Below, in pieces: positions 58,201 to 64,000 of a DNA stretch of 64,000 nt (its first letter is position 1; each line of letters starts with the position of its first letter). The notes under the pieces are model-generated. The model was not told the origin of the DNA and searched no databases. It worked only from the letters and a program-made list of their open reading frames with translations. The position numbers were made by a program, and so were the translations under genes. Source of the stretch: Monocercomonoides exilis. Lineage: Eukaryota > Preaxostyla > Oxymonadida > Polymastigidae. The stretch is taken from positions 124,001-188,000 of the forward strand of contig LSRY02000064.1 of the NCBI GenBank assembly GCA_001643675.2. Direction: 5' to 3'.

Positions 58201-58430
58201 CACAGGCACTCCTGCCTCCTTCCTGTCTGAGCAAATCCCTCTGCCTTCACACTCGAGTTCTTCACACTGAACATCAGCTCCAGCCGAGTCCATTGACACC
58301 CAAGAAGTGGATCACACTGAAACGCACCCTCACTCAGACAGAGCAACGAGGTGAATCCAAGCAGAAATAGAAAGAGCAGCTCCATTTTTGAACTTTTGTT
58401 GTTGATCACAACCTTTATCACACATTTCAT
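46227..58430 (-). CDS. Giant receptor-like protein: beta-helix modules, one membrane span, pseudokinase tail
   Basis: A single frame of 4067 codons. The first ATG is at 58430, but the ATG at 58385 (residue 16) starts directly at a strong signal peptide (MELLFLFLLGF) and is the likelier start. The ectodomain (about 3550 residues) is Cys-, Gly-, Ser- and Val-rich right-handed beta-helix in eight tandem modules. Each opens with a Cys-Gly-x(3-5)-Pro/Gly/Arg-Cys-x-Thr signature, and many rungs read EGCxF or GGGV. One membrane span (PIIVIVLVVILLIVLIVAV, near residues 3627-3645) is followed by a basic stop-transfer segment. The cytoplasmic part ends in a kinase C-lobe remnant: RWKAPELL (near 3935), VVFSIGMMLWECL and a final helix with WSADRENRMS. 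The ATP-binding loop, HRD and DFG are absent, and the F-helix Asp is Val, so it is a pseudokinase. Role: probably surface sensing or adhesion, inferred from topology. Confidence 0.85.
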   Translation of the reverse strand: MKCVIKVVINNKSSKMELLFLFLLGFTSLLCLSEGAFQCDPLLGCQWTRLELMFSVKNSSVKAEGFAQTGRRQECLWRIWQNSRVLVGDSTISAAADIAAVFEVKSSDILLKNISLFPSQKSQPFPELISSLLFDDGIGRYGVLEVSLSRIEEMVLESGPLFSSPAFRSVGIRECVFRNMSVAAGKGIGSEGSGREDISIGSSDFRSVCDVFTGGIVDGMHGQSLSLWNNTHFGCTRSLENGTRRILAVDTTIRSERFENQRTESTSSGEWTTTDSGSCVFMKHNSSASLSVSGSIFQNCTCGYCGGAIMCQNISSVVITNSSFNVCRAVSGGHGGALFMNSIGGCYFFSSISFNSCYASSIGGCSLFYTVPVPSLSNCITDEQNGEISEKFQFSDLSCRNCSSQKTGAFSMLNEISSFFRMRNCLFEGCSILGEDAGGALSITSNGLTKDNPQLFFFCLFFNNTATRAGFGHDVCLNDEGSRMKTTSPFVESLTLTKGGKQLAHCNSTCHANSEWLRYGFAKRIVAGEEGMDKEECGWSDGAGCRTVKYAVESELSMEGCVVSVKGGEHTEFTQDGIAGGVKTVRIRGSEEGGGGTRFVVVQVGSGHALFSVSSGKLSVESVSVEYDSDAGSIVGRVTEDEGMLSLVRVQITSSASTVSHPFGVSLFQVEKGSLHVEGCQLSSLCVSDVPLVRLSALSAFRNANATFQSIVRVRGSGCVMEREVGEGEEVEMDNVTLRQCTCLDGDGGAIALTLSSTGKVRVGASEGVAFSSCTVSADGTKKGKGGGVYLRLVGGGCGFVLDRVSFSECGAWKGRNVFVKADNLSGVITGSSVRFEVTGMEDEDLMGFEEGCGAEAVPLKAYLAGFGGSGYVGGAGELDFSGCGTAAYPCETIRRAVSVLFEGKKRKVILNEGFRWREAVGMEEQEWDVKCVAEDTNIVVAPVGSLAEEAVVVVSSAKASFTNIRFSFGSSGSGHFKRWILCKGGEASMSYCRIGLASSTGKLENSFADVTGGSLRLFHLSVDGVLVDSYSVIRGLKGASGGSIELEGCVFTGVELSSGSIVEAGGVRNVNVSGCTFEGISRGCGSGGGVSVRNGDDEDDNEEGAGGVVVVEGCTFERCSVSEEGKGGGGLSASMGVQGASGMAKILKCTFRQCSAQSGSFVGYGGGMLIELLDADASFVVSSPTFPADGANSARYGRDVFVVSPNLSRSVCEETMLFALAVPLQDTDSMMGYEGEDKRNAIPLVYVVNPVGSTIVVSSAEGVDVSCCGFEEYPCLTLKHSFWRQQGKKKSILISEGFELNERVELSDGQGYVMSGASEKSGVHVNGGEDGEGGVIRMKGSSAFAAVMKLMCFALPGSLGRHAFLISQEGLGEMGIEQCDFVSESAESVHSFTIVRCVSGIVVLKTVHMSGVHFGDGHFVEACGDCVVRMESCIVADVRTASVKGVVCVQSEQASLLVKDSSFRCSSEGEESFNVLYCSGMKEVVIEGSEFEGSRCRDGNGSAMLCRINSGGAMKVEGGGLKRGKSVGGSGGGIHVCVERGGKLEIGNGTGAVPTLFENCEALKESVEGGYGGGVCLRLIEDDGMFGMKNVGFSSCRADAGGNWVFVEGKRLKSIVKEETIGFEFEKEEGKGDVGDVEGGDLAGASVCIPLAIFFRSVPSVGHVGMGGLDYTICGYSDFRCSTIPYAGLLLFGGSERTGTLKLEPVYVLEEGMQLSKESLCISGEVPEAGIEVKGDASNTQQGLVETRTEISFEDLAFGLPSTLIGSVTTSLFMCSNSVLKVEECSFGSESESVEYSVVFVKGGRVEMFGCLIRECVFVGAGVVEFGEGVCEGVMKGVEMEGVRREDAGSLVKVRKGGDVELESCVVGDCAEGEGNGVGFEEGASIRMRNSTFGRMKRKAGDGGVVDGVVGEGEEAKVENCTFEYNGCDASSSKGGSVIVRVCARGRFVFERNVVNRSTVPSGSGLGGGVHLTLGDVDVEYSMKEDVFEENGAFRGKDVYMVCPQPRLVIVPILWNGSATTKTEEEQLWVRELEFGESEGHTMMEYLFPSQTAFVFVKGGGSAVESCGYRELPCATVDNGLARMGERQTSIRLLGETAVEGVIERGGESLTVEGNEEEQRLVVGRDAKFVMKEGTMLTQLTLSSLCVVLPMNNEGSSEEDCVVSGAIGQCNAVRCRFVSGKKNGVGCGKWVVKGLGSRVRIEESQFEEICFVGGGGIVEMVEGEAVLRKVRIEGVSAGGSIVVVDGVGASCRFEGCEVCGVECCGEGSVHVEGGGSIVIGNGTKVGSCVLREGNGGAVHGKMGEAGMVTVANATIEGCKVDAASRLGGGIYVEVEGEREGGVLFSEVVFGENEAFEGRDIYFVCFDLNESVSASNFNVSVFDENGEVVVEMEGRDRKNFGESVEFLLFLVEYCSASVVVGAQGVDVVGCGTSMHPCGTLGMGLQHLDESPSRRLVIADKVEVGECFSLRNEMWIGSGEKGGGENEKGVKMVFVPNGKADGMSAKGVLDMDGNITFSLIGFEVSALLSVEQEALMYLQSGCVRYEKCVFCEAESVDSCLVKSVGKEVHLSECSMSTMSVLCAALQLHSSVSMQSCYITNVKAGTSKKGGAVFVERKSEEGFVIVNSSSIVGCECSLSEGFGGFAFIDCSSDEASEPFRFISLKFGRNNARTGRNMFLVGGDLNSSVKESTFDCEVFGEADEEEEDDGNLFVGRDKVFTGVDLLCFLEDFKSDVVHVSADGYDVKRCGRAVEPCRTFWEGMNHIPGSGEQHTLVVGQSAHVSDEYVLSHFSICSGDDEAEGVRSELVFGRKSGATRDSFLCACDELNCTNICFRATALIDGTASVVMEIEKGNASLENCEWKGSEENESAAGCSFVRSVNGSLFVHKLNIASSSLGASVFVVDDISQCVFSELRVSLIDESIDSLISVSESEIQTSCRSNGMSKKEGSVLVEKSQFLSVHKSDDCSSVISTSADLSVCVCVNSSTFTECRASASGRGGAMRIMMGAGSQMQILNSEMMRCCSSLEEGKGGGVYLASKETGDLQFLFGNMSFMGNEAAVGCDVFVSCFSIQSQINESQFVFDLERVTSREKSMFGVDVTEHKAFTNLMDFISVYQSDTIVVSSLEGRGGRNERQCGAPEQPCKTVEYGLGHLTNRFVSQMFVDGETAINSEVEMQQMSLSSRWMESSVVRVLAAAGVFSDQIVSTCMQVSVSNLDFVFEGWQEGSQQAFLRVVNGTVKMQSCLFCGSGEGEDGEEIELGSLFVLVGGNVSVERCSITKISFGWNIIEIGANVATISSSSISEVKCRGVVMEEASGDVTFERVKVFNVTASSPQGLISFASTDFPLIFENCTFEIDQLLSSDRLFSFRDCSRVLVESCVMRGCNGDCAQLGVENNEEESMCKWNGSLVECKESVVECRGTVIADAPEGGMGVVGGSVTIEKGEFSSNDPKVEGYPSVRRNIRCAGSGLVRILSVRGGDGLMPNTSLWIVNEGCTLEGIVLERASEFFIPRLESAVMEVQGEEIEIRFAGALLLPCDLAFRVVSEMNNVSSIETYSFAEEDFVSEEEVHGKISSSLISSAPAEAEVVVCVLFGNLDTPSATDSFILKNRSDPKATEDERIVEGGKKERSIWPIIVIVLVVILLIVLIVAVAFIIRWRKQKRRTEELEVIVEDTVKKDPKAFEMVTMEMSPEEQWGREERETEKKNEERIKKRVYDKTLEHSESSEHLLSESGSTEYILGRDSDKIPQWMLEKVDEKEEEETRKRTPSPSISSTCSTDSDSTFVRGEDLCPTTSSMSNLVDAMACSSPHEKLIVDLRDSLFMLLHGLNMTKEMAIGTLKEREMTAAQVLFWVANGALHSFDEMENQLQSLANLSPLIVLFSEHMVICVAMHSDCSSSDSDSSSISSSTVVTSTSDDGDERYSLPSSAFEDEDDFKKECLRWKAPELLNGEKKHATKKTVVFSIGMMLWECLTLDVPFGEYEAEVAGQKICQRERPELTKIEESELARLVDLCWSADRENRMSLTCVKREFLGCMPNGCLMMTMSDAISYDEDSNDGESGGRSSISSTDLSFR
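48975..56835 (-). repeat. Eight tandem ectodomain modules (module-start motifs)
   Basis: Module-start motifs lie near 56800 (CGWSDGAGCRT), 55770 (CGTAAYPCET), 54615 (CGFEEYPCLT), 53380 (CGYSDFRCST), 52210 (CGYRELPCAT), 51120 (CGTSMHPCGT), 50175 (CGRAVEPCRT) and 49015 (CGAPEQPCKT). The spacing is roughly 0.95-1.23 kb, or 315-410 residues. Each motif is followed by a short loop and an acidic strand, then a run of EGC-type rungs, and each module ends with a GRNVFV/GRDIYF-like element. The modules have diverged strongly, so they are old duplications. Confidence 0.75.
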
Positions 58431-59093
58431 TTCACCCTTAATCGTCTCACATCACCCTCACAAATAATACCTTTCCTCCTTCATTTTGCCAAGGCATCTC
58501 ACCGCAATAAGAAAAACACACCAGCACAAACACAAAATAAATACAGATCAGAATTCGTTTTTTGGATGTCCCACTGGAAATAACATCGGCTGTGAGCTTT
58601 TGAATGCGTTTTCGATTGGCTTTGCAACTTCTTTTCTTCCCTTTTATTTTCTCCTTCTCTGCCTTCAAACAAAAAACACTCCTCAAATGTCCAAGGGGAT
58701 GATTCTTGCAAAATATAAAATTATAAAGTCAAAATTGAAAAATGAAACAATAAATAAATCAAAGAATTAAAAAGAAAATAAAGAAAATAAGGAATGGACG
58801 AAACTTCATTCCCTTGCCTCAATCGCTGCTGTCCCAGCTCATAGCTCAGCAATCACAAAACGAATCCTTTTGCATTCTTTTCTGCACTCCACCCCACTCC
58901 ACTCCAAAGTCATGCTCCCATGCCAGCCTTCCGCTCTTTCCCAACTTCACATACCCAATGCTTCAATGCTTCAATGCCCGATTGCCCAAAACCAATCATT
59001 CATTGCAAATCTGCACCATTCAACCAAGGCAAAATCATGAAACAGCTTCTTCATCATCATAAGAGCACTCACACCTCCTCACGCTCCATGAGC
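58431..59093. other. Spacer between receptor and VPS11-like genes
   Basis: About 660 bases. The part next to 58430 should be the receptor promoter, and the part next to 59094 the 3' end of the VPS11-like gene. Composition is intermediate. I see no gene or repeat. Confidence 0.55.
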
Positions 59094-62000
59094 TCAAGTC
59101 TGCACAAACGAAGCCTCCACCACTTGCCTGTCAGCTGCTTCCTGCTCATCCGAAAGATACAACACCTGCACCGCATTCAGTCCACATTTCGTTTTTCACA
59201 TGCGAAAAGACAAAAGTTGAAAATTGAACAAATTAATTTCCAAAAAAGAAAAAATCAAATCAAAACAAAACAAAACAAAGATAAAATCAAATCATTTCCC
59301 ATCTCTCTCACACACTTTTCAAACAAACTCTTTCCTCCCACACAAAAGGAAAAAAAAGAAAGAAAGAAAATAACAACCAAAAACCACACCCGATTCAGTA
59401 GCCCCTTTCCAAAATAATCCACAATCACATCCAGCCCGCCGCTCGATGCCTCTGCCATGAACGTCTCAAAGTCTCTCGCCCCGCTGCTTCTCCCTCCCCT
59501 GCCCTCTTTCCCCATCCCACCCGCTCCGCCTCCCAATGGCAGCCCCGCCTCCACTGTCAATCCTCCACCTGGCAATGCCTGAAGATAAGATGCTCGCCCA
59601 TTCGTCCCCTGCCCACCACCTGATGGCAATCCCATTGCCAGCCCAGCAGCCGAAGAAGTTGTCAGCATCGATGCTGCTGCCGCAGCCGCTGAAGAAGAAG
59701 AAGATGATGATGATGAAGATGGTGCTGGCTGATGCTGAGGCATATCCTCGTTCCCCACCACTCGCTGCCTGATCGCCCCCAGCCGCTGGCGGATGTCCCG
59801 CTCGTTCGCTGCACACTCGTTGCACACCGACTCGTCCATCAAGCACCGCTTGTGGAAGGCATGCCCACACATAAACATCACACACGGCACATCCAGCCCA
59901 CCTCCGCACCGCGTGCAGACCCCGCTCCCAAACACTTGTGTGCTGCTCTCCACACGTCATCATCATCATCACGTCATCCCCATTCGCATCCGCATTGTTT
60001 CAAAAATTGAAAGAAAGAAAGAAAGAAAGATAAAAACATCGAATATAACGAAGAAAGAAACGCATAATCTGCATACACATTCTGCAGCTCCCGCGTCTTC
60101 CTGTTCCTCATCCGGATCGACTCCATCAGCTCGTAGCACCGCCCCATTTCTCTTCTGATCTGCTCCCTCTGCTCTTCCCGGCATTTCCCAACAAACTCCT
60201 TCACAATCCCCAGCCTCATCTCTTTCTTCTGCGCCAGCACCTCAATCGTGGGCAATGCCGGCAGCTCTGGTATCTGCCGCATCTCTGACACAGCATCGCC
60301 CAAGCATTGCATCGAAAAAATAGAAAAATAGAAAAGTCAAATCATTCAATAAATAAATGATTTCAACAGAGTTAAAAATTCATATCAGACATTCAACTTC
60401 AACAACTGAAAACGAAAACGAAAATGAAAAATAATTCTTCATCTCCTCACTCACTCACTCCCCAAGCACAAAAGTCATACTCTCCAGAAGGATCTTGATG
60501 TATTTGTCCCTCAGCTCTCGGTCGCATTCCCCTTTCTTTGCTCGAAGGCTGCACAGAAACTTCAGACACTTTCCCCACAAGTTGATGTCTGAGAACGTTC
60601 CCTGAAATGTTTTTTGAAAATATATTTTTTGAGGAAAAAATAACAATTAACCAATCCACAAAAACAAATAAAAGAAAAGATAAAAGAAAAGAAAACGCAA
60701 ATCACATTCCATTTCAATCAAAACATTCTCCTTTCGCATCCTTTCCCTCTGCCACTCTCTCCCCTCCCACACACTTCTTTCGGAATCCCATGTTCTTCGC
60801 ATGTCTGAACCATCGCAATGTATCTCTGCTCTTCTGCTTGCTTCATCCCTTCCCATTCTTCTCTCCAAGCTTTCTTTCCTTTCTTTTCTTTTCCTCCTTT
60901 CTTTCCTTCTCCATCCTCCTTCCCTTCCCCAACCACCCCATTCTGCTCATCTTTATTCATTTCATCTCCATTTTCACATTCTTCCTCCTCCTCTTCTTCT
61001 TCCTCTTCTTCTTCCTCTTCTTCTTCATATTCACTTTCACTTTCACTTTCATCAGAGAAATCATCTGAATCATCATCATATTCTTTTTCTTCTTCTTCCT
61101 CTTCTTCCTCCTCCTCTTTCTCACCCCTTTCTCCACCATCGTCTGTGCTCTTCTTGCCTTGCTTGCTCTTCTCCCTCGCCAGCGCTGCCTCCTTCTCCTC
61201 TTCTGCCATCTTCCGCCTCCGCGCCTGCCGCTCCCTCCGCATCGCCTCCTTGCTCCGCCCGCCCTCCATCTGATACTCCACCATCTCCGAGTACATGTGC
61301 GCCTTCTCATACACCGCCATCACCCCGCCCTCAAACTGGTTGTCTTTGCACACCTCCAGCACCACCCCCATCTCCATCTCCCGCCAGAACGACACTATCA
61401 GCTGCCGAACAATCTCCCGCCTCTGCCGCACCACCTCCGAGCGCAGCTCCTCCAAACTGCACTTCTCAAACACACACGACAACCTCCGGACACGCTCGAT
61501 GTGCGGGTTGTTCTCCAAATGCACCCCACTCAGATCCTTTTTCCCCAAACAAAAAATGAAACAAAACAAAATAAAATAAAAGAACAAAGCAGCGACAAAC
61601 CGGACTTCGCAGCAGCGTCTCAATCAGCTGGTGATAAAACTGCTTCGACTGGTTCGGGTTCTGCCGCTGGCACTCCAGCTGGAATGTGATCAGCATCGCC
61701 GGCTGATCCACAAAAAGATGGATCACATTCTCCACAGCCGTCACTCCCCTCCGCCTTCTGCTCTCCCCCGCCTGCCCTGCCTCACCAATCAGCATCCCTC
61801 CCGATGACAATGAAGGCGACAATGATGGTGAAGGAGAAGGTGATGGAGAAGGGGAAGGAGATGGAGAAGGGGAAGGAGACGGTGAAGGAGATGCTCCAAC
61901 ATTCCCATCTTTTTCCATTTTGCTCCCAGTCGCTTCTTCTCCTCTCTTGCTGCTCCCAACCCCTGCTCCTTTCCCTGCCTCTTTTCCCTTCCCCAGCCCT

Positions 62001-63337
62001 GTTGTGCACATCTCAATCAGCAGCTCTGTCGTCTTCTCCCTCTCTTTGCTCAGCAGCTGCTTCCCATACTTCAGCACAAGCATCTCCCGCTGCCCGCTGT
62101 CTCTCAGCGACCGGATCCTCCCAAGCGCCAGCAGCGGAACAAGCGATGCTGCTGGCACTTCTGACTCACACCCGCCACTCACACCCCCATAGCTCGATGA
62201 GCTGCCCATCTTCCCCAATGATGATGATGATGATGATGATGATGAGGCAGAAAGCGAAGACACTCCACTCCCCCATCCTCCTTTCTCCTTTTCCCTCTTC
62301 TCCTTCTTCTCCTTCTCCATTTCTCGCCTCCACAGCTCCCTGATCTCCTCCTCCCCCAGGTTCCCTTCCAGCATAATCCGCAGCGACCACTCCTGCCTCC
62401 CTGCTTTCTCTGCCAGCCGCAGCGCCTCGCTCTCAAACCCTGCCTGGAAGCACACCCGGATGGCTGTGTTGATGTCGAATGAGAATGATGATGATGAACT
62501 TGATGAGCTGATCGAAAAAGAACGGTCGAAAAAGTCGTTCAGCCTCTTCTGCTGCTGCATCTTCGTCAGGCAGTTGATCAGAAGTGTTGTGTGCTCCTTC
62601 GTCGCTGTCAGCTCCTCCAGCGGAATTGCTGCACAAAGCGGATCCCGCTCTGCCTGCACCTGCCGTTCCCTCGCTCTCCACACCCCATCCACCCCTGCCT
62701 CTTTCACCCCTGCTGCCTTCGCCCTCGCCTTCTCCCGCTCCACACTCTCCGTGAACGAGTGCAGCGCCAGCAGATAGTCTGCCAGCACATCCACCCGCCT
62801 CCACATCAGCAGCCGCTCAATCGCAATGCTCGGCTGCACACACCCAATCGACCGCACGAACGCCTCCCCCGCACCCCCCGCGTCTGTGTCCCACGCATGC
62901 CCCTCCAGCACACACACTGCTTGCTCGCTGTGCAGATGCCCTTGCACATACGAATGCAGCGACGGATGCAGCGCAGACGACGACCCGCTCAGCGCTGCCT
63001 CCAAATCTCGCCCCAAAGACGCTGGCCCTTTCAAGGACAGTGCCGATGGCTGTGGTGCTGCTGTTGTGGCTGTGCTGCCCTTTGGCCGCGCAGCTGCGCC
63101 CAGAAATGTCTCTGACAGAAGCCCGTCTGAACACCTCAGCTTGTTCATCCCAATTGCAATGTCCATCTTCCCGCGCTCTGCCAGCACCCGCCTCTTCAAC
63201 GCAAAGTCCTTCTCGAAGATCAAATACAGTCTGCACTCCAAATCAGCAAGTGCAGATGAAGAGGCAGAAGAAGAAGGAGAAGTGGATTGTGAAGTGGAGT
63301 CAGAAGGTGAAGAGGCAAATGAAGATGATGACGATTT
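59094..63337 (-). CDS. VPS11-like HOPS/CORVET subunit, N-terminal propeller not found
   Basis: VPS11 is a core subunit of the HOPS and CORVET tethering complexes at endosomes and the lysosome. Exons (minus strand): 63337-61601, 61536-60775, 60601-60481, 60284-60079, 59947-59390 and 59165-59094, all in consistent phase, giving 1151 codons. The alpha-solenoid matches VPS11 in order: MDIAIGMNK, FVRSIGCVQPSIAIERLL, TTLLINCLTKMQQQKRLNDF, TAIRVCFQAGFESEALRLAEKAG, then EVCKDNQFEGGVMAVYEKA, a RING-H2 (CTRC at 953-956, MCGHAFHKRC, CNEC) and the C-terminal DYFGKGLLNR. Ser-Pro repeats, Ser runs and an acidic run are inserted between helices. The expected seven-bladed propeller is absent. The first exon opens at a splice acceptor (GCATAG at 63338-63343), yet only about 400 AT-rich bases separate it from the next gene. 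The start codon is therefore unknown; the first in-frame ATG is near 63165. Confidence 0.85.
60975..61125 (-). repeat. Glu/Asp-rich triplet tract in the VPS11-like gene
   Basis: TTC/CTC/TCT triplets on the plus strand encode runs of Glu, with Asp and Ser, on the coding strand. This is an acidic insertion within the solenoid region. Confidence 0.8.
61800..61892 (-). repeat. Ser-Pro dipeptide repeat in the VPS11-like gene
   Basis: A GGAGAAGGTGAT-like hexamer or dodecamer array on the plus strand encodes about fifteen Ser-Pro pairs on the minus strand. It is probably a disordered insertion and possibly a phosphorylation-prone one. Confidence 0.85.
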
Positions 63338-63739
63338 CTATGCTTCTTATAAAATAAAGTGAGTGACTTTGCATTTAAATAAAGAAATAAATTATCATTT
63401 TTTAAATATTCAATTAAATATACCAAAGAATGAACAAATAACCTATGATATTTTTATCTATTAATAATCATTTAAAAAATTGCTTCGGAAGTGTAAAAAA
63501 TACTTATTTGTTCTTTGTTCATCAATTTTCCAAAATTTTTTCTTTCTTTTTTGATAAAGACTGAATTCTTTTGGTTTTTATTTCGAAAATGGACTTGACA
63601 AAAACTCTTTAATATTTATTTTTATCCTCATATTTCTCGGCTTTCTGCTTTTGTAAAACCGGAAATATGATGATTTTAAATACGATTCCAGATCAGTTTT
63701 TCGATAAATAATTAAGGTCACAGATCGCATTAAGTGAAC
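63338..63739. other. AT-rich spacer between divergent genes
   Basis: About 400 bases between the first recognised exon of the VPS11-like gene (-) and the ATG of the GH13 gene (+). Neither strand shows propeller-like coding sequence. It should hold the GH13 promoter. Confidence 0.55.
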
Positions 63740-64000
63740 ATGATTGCAATATTATTGCTGATATCGGAATTATATTCAGTTATTCAAATTCCAAGATATC
63801 CATCTTTGTTGGAATTAAGCGCAAGACCTTGGCTTTATGAACTTGGAAAGAAATATCATAAGAGTATTACAAGTTTAAGTATGATTCCAGAAGCTGAATT
63901 TCAAGCAATTTCTCAAAGTGGATATAACATTGTGTGGCTTATGGGCGTATGGAGCTTGGGACCGAAAGGATTGCAGCACGATAGAACAGATTCTGGATTG
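63740..64000 (+). CDS. GH13 alpha-amylase-type protein, 5' part only
   Basis: The 87 codons visible begin with a signal peptide (MIAILLLISELYSV). They continue into RPWLYELGKKY, then a stretch ending in ISQSGYNIVWLMGVWSLGP. This is the beginning of the catalytic barrel of secreted or lysosomal alpha-amylase-family enzymes (first beta strand and the loop with VWLMGVW). The catalytic Asp, Glu and Asp lie beyond the window. The gene is cut by the window edge, not broken. A starch-digesting role fits a gut-dwelling or phagotrophic protist, but that is inference. Confidence 0.75.
   Translation, partial: MIAILLLISELYSVIQIPRYPSLLELSARPWLYELGKKYHKSITSLSMIPEAEFQAISQSGYNIVWLMGVWSLGPKGLQHDRTDSGL

Noticed and set aside
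60801-61559. Plus-strand Ser/Pro/His-rich frames over the VPS11-like gene
   Set aside because: They lie opposite acidic and basic exons that match VPS11 in order and phase.
63220-63426. Minus-strand His/Leu-rich frame upstream of the VPS11-like first exon
   Set aside because: Out of frame with the VPS11 match and without propeller features; probably a shadow of the Ser-rich start of the exon and AT-rich spacer.
1-64000. Alternative genetic code with TAA/TAG read as Gln, known in some oxymonads
   Set aside because: Long frames end cleanly at TAA (32622), TAG (35908) and TGA (14806, 46227), and no conserved domain contains an in-frame TAA or TAG.
1-64000. CRISPR arrays, bacterial operons or ribosome-binding sites
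   Set aside because: The window is eukaryotic with spliced genes, and no regularly spaced direct repeats were seen.

Overview
The window is nuclear DNA of a protist. Genes are interrupted by short GT-AG introns (29 placed here, 38 to 262 bp), spacers are very AT-rich, and the standard genetic code fits: TGA, TAA and TAG all end genes. Two traits point to a metamonad, most likely an oxymonad or other Preaxostyla: very large membrane proteins with right-handed beta-helix ectodomains, one ending in a degenerate kinase domain, and low-complexity Ser-rich giant proteins. That placement is inference from gene content; no marker gene for taxonomy is present.

Layout. 588-14806 (+): a giant Ser-rich protein of about 4.7 thousand residues. 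15870-19777 (-): glucosidase II alpha-like GH31 enzyme. About 21.1-26.9 kb: a probable DNA transposon with degenerate inverted ends, an intact PIF/Harbinger-type DDE transposase (-) and a decayed beta-helix surface-protein fragment (+). 29571-32622 (+): single-pass beta-helix surface protein. 33367-35908 (+): PROPPIN (Atg18/WIPI) beta-propeller with an altered FRRG motif. 36458-39242 (-): Sfi1-like centrin-binding-repeat protein. 39482-41161 (-): unrecognised Pro/Ser-rich protein. 41250-42749 (+): nine-exon cathepsin B-like protein that has lost its catalytic Cys and His. 43296-45044 (-): PlsC-type lysophospholipid acyltransferase. 46227-58430 (-): 4067-codon receptor-like protein with eight tandem beta-helix modules, one membrane segment and a pseudokinase C-terminus. 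59094-63337 (-): VPS11-like HOPS/CORVET subunit without a detectable N-terminal propeller. 63740-64000 (+): start of a GH13 alpha-amylase-type gene cut by the window edge.

The genes do not form one pathway. Several belong to the endomembrane and phagolysosomal system (VPS11, PROPPIN, cathepsin-like protein, glucosidase II, acyltransferase, secreted amylase). The two intact beta-helix proteins are cell-surface candidates. The beta-helix family appears at three loci: one intact receptor with pseudokinase, one intact protein with a short tail, and one decayed copy inside the transposon-like element. The stretch from about 46 to 63 kb is visibly richer in G+C than the rest. Exon boundaries were placed by reading-frame continuity, splice signals and protein-family alignment from memory; none is confirmed by transcript data.
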